64,000 nt of DNA from Bacteroidales bacterium. Lineage in GTDB: Bacteria; Bacteroidota; Bacteroidia; Bacteroidales; Dysgonomonadaceae. Both the position numbers and the translations under genes were made by a program. Below are positions 19,486 to 26,581 of this stretch, piece after piece. Under the pieces are notes generated by a model. That model saw only the letters and a list, made by a program, of their open reading frames with translations, had not been told where the DNA came from and did no database searches. The stretch spans positions 32,842 to 96,841 of the forward strand of contig DURL01000110.1 of NCBI GenBank assembly GCA_012837345.1. Reading direction: 5' to 3'. Position 1 is the first letter of the stretch. The number at the start of each line of letters is the position of its first letter.

Positions 19486-19557
19486 AATCAGCGAATCCTC
19501 AAATCAGCTAATTATCGAATCAACTAATTATCGAATCAACAAATCAGCCAATCATTC
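19486..19557. repeat. Tandem octamer array, 9 units, consensus close to AATCARCN
   Basis: AATCAGCG|AATCCTCA|AATCAGCT|AATTATCG|AATCAACT|AATTATCG|AATCAACA|AATCAGCC|AATCATTC. Confidence 0.9.
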
Positions 19558-19561
19558 CGAT

Positions 19562-20368
19562 ATGAAAACGTTTATCCTCACAATGCTTTTGGCGTTATCA
19601 ACCATGCTGCAGGCACAGACCAGATACCCTACCCTCGTGATCGAGACCAACTGTGGCACCATGAAAGCAATGTTGTACGACGACACACCACGGCACGGAG
19701 ATCACTACATGAGGTTGATCAGAAATGGTTACTTCGACGGAACCCTCTTTCACCGGGTAGTGAAGAACTTTGTGATACAGGGCGGGGCGCAGGACTCACG
19801 GAATGCACCTCCCGGGGCAGAGATCGGCAGCGGCCGCAGCGACATGGAGCTGACGCCGGAGTTCCGGGAGCATCACTTCCATAAGAAAGGGGCATTGGCA
19901 GCCCCGCGGAAGGGAGACAACGAGAACCCGCAGAAGAAATCGGATGCTTCCCAACTTTATATCGTACATGGGAAGGTCTACAGCCAGGGGCGGCTCGACA
20001 GCACAGAGATGAGCGTGAACATACCCATCAAGAATGAGATCATTCGCACCCATTACTCCCCCCACAAGGAGGAGCTGGCACGGCTCAAGGAGAGTGATCC
20101 GCAGGGTTTCAACACTCTGCTCGACTCGGTGCTCAGCGTGGTCGACTCTCTCTACCAGGAGGCTCCCGGCAAGTTCTTCTGGCCGGAGGGACTGAAAGAG
20201 GCCTACAGCACCATTGGAGGTGTCCACCATCTCGACGGGGAGTACACCGTTTTCGGGGAGGTGACCGAGGGGCTGGAGGTGATCGACAGAATCGCTTCCC
20301 TTGCGGTGGATGGTAACAGCCGCCCCACGAGTGATGCAAGGATCATCCGTGTCTACCTTGAGGAGTAG
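19562..20368 (+). CDS. Cyclophilin-type peptidyl-prolyl cis-trans isomerase
   Basis: TNCGTMKAMLYDDTPRHGDHYMRLIRNGYFDGTLFHRVVKNFVIQGGAQDS; YTVFGEVTEGLEVIDRIA. Confidence 0.92.
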   Translation: MKTFILTMLLALSTMLQAQTRYPTLVIETNCGTMKAMLYDDTPRHGDHYMRLIRNGYFDGTLFHRVVKNFVIQGGAQDSRNAPPGAEIGSGRSDMELTPEFREHHFHKKGALAAPRKGDNENPQKKSDASQLYIVHGKVYSQGRLDSTEMSVNIPIKNEIIRTHYSPHKEELARLKESDPQGFNTLLDSVLSVVDSLYQEAPGKFFWPEGLKEAYSTIGGVHHLDGEYTVFGEVTEGLEVIDRIASLAVDGNSRPTSDARIIRVYLEE

Positions 20369-20383
20369 CGCTGCAGCTTTTCC

Positions 20384-21157
20384 TTACCTGATGTTCTCCC
20401 TGACCTGCTGCAGGTAGGCCTTCATCCCTTCACTGTCTTTCATCTCGATGATGGCCAACAGCTCTTTGAGCTTCTCCCTGATATGAGTCAGCTGTCCCGG
20501 TGTATAGGGGTTGAAAAGGATCTCGGTAAGCAGGAAGTCATCTTCCGAGAGCAGTCCCTGGGCGATCTGCATATGCTTCTTGAAGGTGGTGCCGGGTGCA
20601 TCCTGATGCTTCATCACCGAAGCAAACACCAGGGTGGAGGCAAAGGGGATGGAGAGCGAGTAGGCGATGGTCTCGTCGTGCTCACGGAATGAGTATTCAA
20701 ACACGTTCAGCTTCAGGTGCCGGTAGAGATCGCGGAAGAAGACCTTACCCAGGTGCGATGATTCGGCAATGATGATGGCACTCTGACTACTCAGGTCGTT
20801 CAGGCTGGCAAAGGTGGGCCCGAACATGGGGTGTGTGGAGACATAGGGGCGGGTGCGTTCCCTGTAGAACTCTTCCAGTCCGGTTTTCACCGAAGCTATA
20901 TCACTCAGAATACATGTTTCCGGAAGAAAAGGCAACACCTTCTCGAATGCAGGAATAGTATATTTAAGTGTAGCGGCATTGATCACCAGCTCCGGTGCAA
21001 ATGCCTGCACCTCCATCGGATCGGTCATCCGCTGTGTGTTGTAGATAAACCGCAGCTTCTGCGGATCGGTGTCAAGCACCGCCACCTCGTGGTCGAAGCT
21101 AAGCACATCGGCAAAGAAGGAACCCATCTTGCCGGCTCCAAGGATCAGTATCTTCAT
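20384..21157 (-). CDS. tyrA: Prephenate dehydrogenase
   Basis: MKILILGAGKMGSFFADVL (Rossmann); SDIASVKTGLEEFY; STHPMFGPTFASL. Confidence 0.85.
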   Translation of the reverse strand: MKILILGAGKMGSFFADVLSFDHEVAVLDTDPQKLRFIYNTQRMTDPMEVQAFAPELVINAATLKYTIPAFEKVLPFLPETCILSDIASVKTGLEEFYRERTRPYVSTHPMFGPTFASLNDLSSQSAIIIAESSHLGKVFFRDLYRHLKLNVFEYSFREHDETIAYSLSIPFASTLVFASVMKHQDAPGTTFKKHMQIAQGLLSEDDFLLTEILFNPYTPGQLTHIREKLKELLAIIEMKDSEGMKAYLQQVRENIR

Positions 21158-21175
21158 CGTTTCTTCCTGTAAGGG

Positions 21176-22246
21176 TTACTTTTTTGCTTTCTCCATTACC
21201 ACCATCTGCTGACGCACCGACTCGGAGTGGATCGCCTCCAGCACCTTCTTCACAAAGCCGCCCGACATCTCCATCCGCTCACCCTGGTAGGCACGATCGG
21301 TGAGGATCTGGTCGTAACGCTGTGTCTGCAGGATCGGCATGCCATGCTCCAGCTTGTAATGACCGATCTCGCGGGAGACACGCATACGCTTGGCCAGCAG
21401 CTGCAGCAGCTCATTGTCCAGGTCATCGATCTGGTCGCGCAGCACCGAAAGATCCTCGGTAGTCTGCACCGTATCACGGATCACGATGGTGTCGAGAATC
21501 TCCTTGAGTGCCGCGGGTGTGACCTGCTGTGCCTTGTCGCTCCACGCTTCATCGGGAGAGCTGTGTGACTCGATGATCAGTCCCGAATAGTTGAGGTCCA
21601 TGGCCTGCTGACTGATCTTGAAGATCAGGTTGCGTGCACCGCCTATATGACTGGGGTCACAGATCATCGGCAGGGTGGGAAAGCGCCGTTTCAGCTCGAT
21701 GGGGATATGCCATTGCGGGATGTTACGGTAAATGGTTTTATCGGTGGTGCTAAAGCCGCGGTGTATCACCCCCAGCTTACGGATGCCCGCATTGTAGAGT
21801 CGCTCCAGTGCCCCGATCCATAGTTCCAGGTCGGGGTTCACCGGGTTTTTGATCAGGATGGGGATGTCCACTCCCTTGAGGGTATCCGCTATCTCCTGCA
21901 CGGCAAAAGGGTTGGCAGCGGTACGTGCTCCTATCCAAAGGATATCGACCCCATACTTCAACGCCTCATAGACATGTTTCTCGGTAGCTACCTCGGTGGC
22001 CATATACATACCGGTCTCCTTTTCCGCCTGCATCATCCACTTGAGAGCAGGGCTGCCGACACCTTCAAAGCCGCCTGGTTTGGTACGGGGCTTCCAGACC
22101 CCTGCACGAAATATTTTCACCCCCACAGCTGCCAGCTCCCTGGCGGTGGTCATTACCTGTTCTTCTGTTTCGGCACTGCAGGGACCCGCAATCACCAGCG
22201 GTCTCTTCGCGTCAATGCCCGGCAATAAAATCGATTCGAATTCCAT
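21176..22246 (-). CDS. Bifunctional DAHP synthase / chorismate mutase
   Basis: VIAGPCSAETEEQVMTTARELAAVGVKIFRAGVWKPRTKPGGFEGVG (DAHPS), then LRDQIDDLDNELLQLLAKRMRVSREIGHYKLEHGMPILQTQRYDQI (chorismate mutase). Confidence 0.93.
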   Translation of the reverse strand: MEFESILLPGIDAKRPLVIAGPCSAETEEQVMTTARELAAVGVKIFRAGVWKPRTKPGGFEGVGSPALKWMMQAEKETGMYMATEVATEKHVYEALKYGVDILWIGARTAANPFAVQEIADTLKGVDIPILIKNPVNPDLELWIGALERLYNAGIRKLGVIHRGFSTTDKTIYRNIPQWHIPIELKRRFPTLPMICDPSHIGGARNLIFKISQQAMDLNYSGLIIESHSSPDEAWSDKAQQVTPAALKEILDTIVIRDTVQTTEDLSVLRDQIDDLDNELLQLLAKRMRVSREIGHYKLEHGMPILQTQRYDQILTDRAYQGERMEMSGGFVKKVLEAIHSESVRQQMVVMEKAKK

Positions 22247-22295
22247 ATTGTCTGTTTTTTATATTGTCTCTATTGTAGTTCATTCCCAATTTCAA

Positions 22296-22431
22296 AATCC
22301 TCAAATCACCACATCCTCACATCCTCACATCAGCTAATCAGCTAATCATCACATCAGCTAATCAGCTAATCATCACATCCTCAAATCAGCCAATCAGCTA
22401 ATCAGCTAATCACCCAATCCTCACATCATCG
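22296..22431. repeat. Tandem octamer array, 17 units, consensus close to MATCMKCW (ATCAGCTA / ATCATCAC / ATCCTCAC variants)
   Basis: AATCCTCA AATCACCA CATCCTCA CATCCTCA CATCAGCT AATCAGCT AATCATCA CATCAGCT AATCAGCT AATCATCA CATCCTCA AATCAGCC AATCAGCT AATCAGCT AATCACCC AATCCTCA CATCATCG; 8-nt phase never breaks. Confidence 0.93.
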
Positions 22432-23601
22432 AATATACTCCTCAATCCGTCTGTAAGCCTCCTGTAGCTTCTCCGCGGAGGCACCCAGCGAGATGCGGAT
22501 AAACCGTTCCCCGTTGCTGCCGAAGATAAAGCCGGGTGTGAGAAATACCCGTGCTCTCTGCAGAAGATCGTTGACCAGCGCTTCGCTGCTCTCCGTCTCT
22601 GCCGGCAGCTTACCCCAGACGAACAATCCCACCTGCCGGGGATCGTAGCTACAACCCAGCAGCAGCATGATCTTCTCAGCCCAGCTACGGCGCTCACGAT
22701 AGATACGGTTCATCCCGGCATGCCACTCATCACTATTTGAGAGTGCAGCCACCGTCGCCAGCTGCATCGGTTTGAACTGACCGCTGTCGATGTTGCTTTT
22801 GGCCTTGAGCACCCACTGTACGAACTGTGCGTTGGATGCCAGCATCCCCATGCGCCATCCCGACATGTTGTGCGACTTGCTCAGTGAGTTGAGCTCGATG
22901 CATATCTCCTTTGCTCCCGGCACGGAGAGGATGCTCATGGGTCTGTCGTTCAGGATAAAGCTATAGGGGTTATCATGACAGATCACGATGTTGTGTTTCC
23001 TGCCAAAAGCCACCAGCTTCTCGAACAGTTCAGGAGAGGCGTTCGCGCCGGTAGGCATATTGGGATAGTTGACCCACATCAGCTTCACACGGCTCAGATC
23101 CCTTTTCTCCAACGCCTCAAAGTCGGGCTCCCACCCCTTCTCTTCCAGCAGGTCATACTCCATCACCTCTGCCCGCAACAGCTTCGACACCGAGCGATAG
23201 GTGGGATAACCGGGGTTGGGCACCAGTACCGCATCTCCGAAGTTGAGGAAGGTCATCGAGACATGCAGGATACCCTCTTTCGAGCCGATCAGCGGCAGCA
23301 CCTCGGCAGCTGTCAGCTCCACTCCGTAGATACGGTGATACCACTCTCCGTAGGCTCTCCTCAGCTCCGGGATACCGGTATAGGGCTGGTAGGCATGCAC
23401 ATCGGGTCGTTGCACTGTTTCACAGAGTGTCTCGATGGTCTCCTGCGATGGCATCCGGTCCGGGGCTCCCACCGCCAGGCTGACCACATCCCGCCCTTCG
23501 GCATTCATGCGTGCTACCTCGGCCAGCTTTACCGAGAAATAATACTCTTCAATTGCTTTGATATGTGTTGCCGGTTCAATCATCTTCATAGTTCTTCTCA
23601 T
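22426..23601 (-). CDS. PLP-dependent class I/II aminotransferase (aromatic operon)
   Basis: VVSLAVGAPDRMPSQETIETL; VLVPNPGYPTYRSVSKLL; ELNSLSKSHNMSGWRMGMLA (PLP Lys). Start among nearby Met codons uncertain. Confidence 0.88.
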   Translation of the reverse strand: MRRTMKMIEPATHIKAIEEYYFSVKLAEVARMNAEGRDVVSLAVGAPDRMPSQETIETLCETVQRPDVHAYQPYTGIPELRRAYGEWYHRIYGVELTAAEVLPLIGSKEGILHVSMTFLNFGDAVLVPNPGYPTYRSVSKLLRAEVMEYDLLEEKGWEPDFEALEKRDLSRVKLMWVNYPNMPTGANASPELFEKLVAFGRKHNIVICHDNPYSFILNDRPMSILSVPGAKEICIELNSLSKSHNMSGWRMGMLASNAQFVQWVLKAKSNIDSGQFKPMQLATVAALSNSDEWHAGMNRIYRERRSWAEKIMLLLGCSYDPRQVGLFVWGKLPAETESSEALVNDLLQRARVFLTPGFIFGSNGERFIRISLGASAEKLQEAYRRIEEYIR

Positions 23602-23611
23602 TTCATTTTAT

Positions 23612-24460
23612 TCACTTCTCTCCTGAATTCTTTTCTTCCCTGTACTCGCCCAGCACCTTTAGGTTACTGATCAGCGGAGTGATGGCGTCGATCGACTGTT
23701 TGTAACGCTGATAATCGGAAAAGGTGAGATCGATATAAAATTGATACTCCCACTCGCTACCAATGATGGGGAGCGATTGGATACGGGTCAGGTTGACACC
23801 ATAGAAGGAGAGCACCGAGAGCACCTTCGATAGCGACCCCTCGCTGTGTGGCAGGACAAACACCAGCGATGACTTGTTGATATGATTCGCCTTCTGCACC
23901 TCCCGGAGCATCTCCTCACGTGCCAGGATAAAGAAACGGGTGAAGTTACGCTTGTTGGTCTCAATGCCTGCCGCAAGAATCTCCAACCCGTACATATCCG
24001 CCGCCAGCCGGCTGCAGATGGTGGCCGTACCTCTCATCTCCCGCTCACGAATCTCTTTTGCAGCCAGGGCGGTATCATCATGCTCCACAATCTTGATGCC
24101 CGGCAGTTCATCCAGGAACTCCTCACATTGCATCAGTGCCATGGGATGTGACATCACCTCTCTCACCTCACCGAGAGCAGTGCCCGGTAGAGCTGCCAGG
24201 GTATGGGTGATTCGCAGTTTGTATTCACCGGCGATCTGCAGACGGTGCTGTTTCAACAGATCATGGTTGGGCAGCAGACTGCCCGCAATGGTATTCTCAA
24301 TGGCCATCACTCCTATCAACTGCGGATCATTGTCCGCTTCGGTGAAGATCTCACGGAATGTTTGACAGGGAACAATTTCCAGCTCCTCCCCTTTGAAATA
24401 GTCGCGTGCCGCGATCTCGTGATAGGCTCCCAGTCCACCCTGTATAGCTACTCTTTTCAT
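23612..24460 (-). CDS. pheA: Prephenate dehydratase with C-terminal ACT domain
   Basis: VAIQGGLGAYHEIAARDYF; GVMAIENTIAGSLLPNHDLL; TRFFILARE; SLVFVLPHSEGSLSKVLSVLSFYGVNLTRIQSLPIIGSEWEYQFYIDL (ACT). Confidence 0.93.
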   Translation of the reverse strand: MKRVAIQGGLGAYHEIAARDYFKGEELEIVPCQTFREIFTEADNDPQLIGVMAIENTIAGSLLPNHDLLKQHRLQIAGEYKLRITHTLAALPGTALGEVREVMSHPMALMQCEEFLDELPGIKIVEHDDTALAAKEIREREMRGTATICSRLAADMYGLEILAAGIETNKRNFTRFFILAREEMLREVQKANHINKSSLVFVLPHSEGSLSKVLSVLSFYGVNLTRIQSLPIIGSEWEYQFYIDLTFSDYQRYKQSIDAITPLISNLKVLGEYREEKNSGEK

Positions 24461-24489
24461 TTTTTTATCTGGTTTGTCATATACTCAAT

Positions 24490-24523
24490 AAAAAAAATCC
24501 CATCGTGTGATCGACAGGATTTT
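24490..24523 (-). terminator. Attenuator terminator in the pheA leader (mutually exclusive with the antiterminator)
   Basis: On minus: AAAATCCTGTCG-atcaca-CGATGGGATTTTTTTT; 12-bp stem with two G.U pairs, followed by a U-run; ends about 29 nt before the pheA ATG. Confidence 0.88.
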
Positions 24524-24577
24524 ATTTTTATCTGATATGACTTTTTAATTTCTTCTCATTTTGCATATAAAATCCTG
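24515..24577 (-). promoter_or_regulatory. Antiterminator pairing: CAGGATTTTAT (24577-24567) with ATAAAATCCTG (24525-24515)
   Basis: 11-nt perfect complementarity on the minus-strand RNA; the 3' arm is also the 5' arm of the terminator. Confidence 0.82.
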
Positions 24578-24580
24578 CCC

Positions 24581-24637
24581 CTACCTGCTAAAGTAAAAGT
24601 AAAACCAGAAAGAAAATGCAAATACAGAATTGTTCAC
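24581..24637 (-). CDS. Aromatic-rich leader peptide MNNSVFAFSFWFYFYFSR (GTG start)
   Basis: Minus codons GTG AAC AAT TCT GTA TTT GCA TTT TCT TTC TGG TTT TAC TTT TAC TTT AGC AGG TAG; 6 Phe, 2 Tyr, 1 Trp within 11 consecutive codons. Confidence 0.82.
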   Translation of the reverse strand: MNNSVFAFSFWFYFYFSR

Positions 24638-24665
24638 TTTGTTATTATTTCGTGATGATAGAGTG

Positions 24666-24694
24666 CAAATGTACAATAAATTTTAATCACACAA
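24666..24694 (-). promoter_or_regulatory. Putative promoter TTG-N18-TACATTTG of the phe leader/operon
   Basis: Plus strand CAAATGTA 24666-24673 and CAA 24692-24694; matches Bacteroidetes TTG-N(about 19)-TAnnTTTG; 28 nt upstream of the leader GTG. Confidence 0.65.
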
Positions 24695-24790
24695 ATAAAA
24701 AAGACAAAAAAAGAGCAATCCTTCTGTTTCTTACCCCTAGAAAGAGGTTCTTTTTATGAGAAACAATCGCAAATTTCTATAAAAAATCTC

Positions 24791-24798
24791 TATATTTG
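24791..24798 (+). promoter_or_regulatory. Putative -7 box TATATTTG for the POT transporter gene
   Basis: TAnnTTTG match 48 bp before ATG 24847. Confidence 0.5.
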
Positions 24799-24846
24799 CA
24801 GCTTAAATACCGAAAACTAATATTAGTCACCCTAAATTTACAGAGA

Positions 24847-26382
24847 ATGTTTAAAAATCATCCTAAAGGACTACTCGCTGCGTCGCTGGCGAATATGGGG
24901 GAGCGATTTGGTTTTTACACCATGATGGCGATCCTGACACTCTTCTTAATGACCAAATTCGGACTGGACGAGACCACCACCGGTATCATCTATTCCATCT
25001 TTTATGCATCAATCTATCTACTGGCACTGGTAGGCGGTCTCCTGGCCGACAGGACCCGTAACTACAAGGGGATCATCATGGCCGGCCTGCTGTTGATGTC
25101 ACTGGGCTACGTGATCATCGCCATACCCACTCCCACTCCCGTGCCGGCCGACAAGTTCGGACTCTTCCTGGCCATCAGCTGCCTTGGCTTGCTGGTGATT
25201 GCCTTCGGCAACGGCCTTTTTAAGGGTAATCTGCAGGCGCTGGTGGGACAGATGTATGATGATCCGAAGTACAGCAAGATGCGGGACTCAGGCTTCCAGC
25301 TTTTTTATATGTTCATCAACGTGGGGGCCATCTTCGCTCCCTTCCTGGCGGTAGGGGTCAGAAACTGGTGGGTGGAAAAGAATGGCTTCCTCTACAACGC
25401 TGACCTGCCTACTCTGGCACATCAGTATCTGGGCAACACCATCACGGCTGAGGGAGGTGAACGTTTTCAGCGTCTGGCTGGTGAGGTGGGATATAGTGGC
25501 AGCGATATGACAGCTTTTGCCGGTGAATATCTCAATGTCTTCACCACCGGGTTCCATTATGCCTTTGCGGTGGCCATTGTCGCCATGTTGATCTCGCTGG
25601 TGATCTACATGATCAATAAAAACCGTTTCCCTGATCCGGCGAACAAACATGCTGTAGCAGCAGATGGTTCAGCAGTGAAAGAGATGGATATCAAAGAGGT
25701 GAAACAGCGGCTCTATGCCCTCTTCGCCGTCTTCGCAGTGGTGATCTTCTTCTGGTTCTCGTTTCACCAGAACGGTCTCACCCTCACCTATTTTGCCAAA
25801 GACTATACCGATCTGAGCCAGATCAGAGTCAACCTGGGGTTTGCCACCCTGGAGGGTGCTGAGATCTTCCAGTCCATCAACCCCTTCTTCGTGGTGTTCC
25901 TCACCCCTATCATCGTGGGTTTCTTCGGATGGCTTCGAACCAAAGGCAAGGAACCCTCCACGCCGCGTAAGATAGCCATCGGTATGGGTATCGCCGCACT
26001 GGCGTATGCCGTGATGGCCATCGGTTCCATGGGTCTTCCTTTCAAAAGTGAACTGGAAGCCATGGGTGGTCTCCCCGATGCAGCGCGAGTAACTCCCTGG
26101 CTGCTGATCGGCACCTATTTCATTCTGACCGTGGCCGAGCTCTTCATCAGTCCCCTTGGCATCTCCTTCGTCTCGAAGGTGGCTCCGCCCAAATACCAGG
26201 GGATCATGCAGGGAGCATGGTTAGGTGCTACTGCCGCCGGTAACAGTCTGCTCTTTATCGGCGCCATCTTCTACACCTCTATCTCGATGACCGCCACCTG
26301 GATGGTCTTTGTGGTAGCCTGTCTCATCTCCATGTTCACCATGCTGGGCATGATCAAATGGCTGGAGAGGATCGCGAAATAA
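24847..26382 (+). CDS. POT/PTR family proton-dependent oligopeptide transporter (MFS)
   Basis: MFKNHPKGLLAASLANMGERFGFYTMMAILTLFL; many TM helices; start set after the promoter-like TATATTTG. Confidence 0.9.
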   Translation: MFKNHPKGLLAASLANMGERFGFYTMMAILTLFLMTKFGLDETTTGIIYSIFYASIYLLALVGGLLADRTRNYKGIIMAGLLLMSLGYVIIAIPTPTPVPADKFGLFLAISCLGLLVIAFGNGLFKGNLQALVGQMYDDPKYSKMRDSGFQLFYMFINVGAIFAPFLAVGVRNWWVEKNGFLYNADLPTLAHQYLGNTITAEGGERFQRLAGEVGYSGSDMTAFAGEYLNVFTTGFHYAFAVAIVAMLISLVIYMINKNRFPDPANKHAVAADGSAVKEMDIKEVKQRLYALFAVFAVVIFFWFSFHQNGLTLTYFAKDYTDLSQIRVNLGFATLEGAEIFQSINPFFVVFLTPIIVGFFGWLRTKGKEPSTPRKIAIGMGIAALAYAVMAIGSMGLPFKSELEAMGGLPDAARVTPWLLIGTYFILTVAELFISPLGISFVSKVAPPKYQGIMQGAWLGATAAGNSLLFIGAIFYTSISMTATWMVFVVACLISMFTMLGMIKWLERIAK

Positions 26383-26412
26383 GCACACAACCGTTCACCC
26401 GAACGAATCAGG

Positions 26413-26440
26413 CCGGTGGGGAAACCCACCGGTTTTTTTT
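26413..26440 (+). terminator. Rho-independent terminator
   Basis: CCGGTGGG-gaaa-CCCACCGG-TTTTTTTT. Confidence 0.95.
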
Positions 26441-26542
26441 GTGGAATCAGATCCGGAATCAAAGAAGCTCACCCAATGAGAGATAGTTTCTATGGTTGAT
26501 AACTTGTTGCGATAAGCTGAAAAAGCTACTTCCTTTTTCTGT

Positions 26543-26550
26543 ATATTTGT
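26543..26550 (+). promoter_or_regulatory. Putative -7 box TATATTTG upstream of dnaE
   Basis: TAnnTTTG match 31 bp before the dnaE ATG. Confidence 0.5.
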
Positions 26551-26581
26551 CGTAGATAACCCCGGGTAACCATTCAGAGAT

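Noticed and set aside
22296-22431. Possible CRISPR array
   Set aside because: Repeat period is 8 nt with no spacers and no cas genes nearby; it is a simple tandem repeat.
24203-24535. Plus-strand ORF crossing pheA start and attenuator
   Set aside because: Antisense to pheA; the minus-strand leader structure explains the region.
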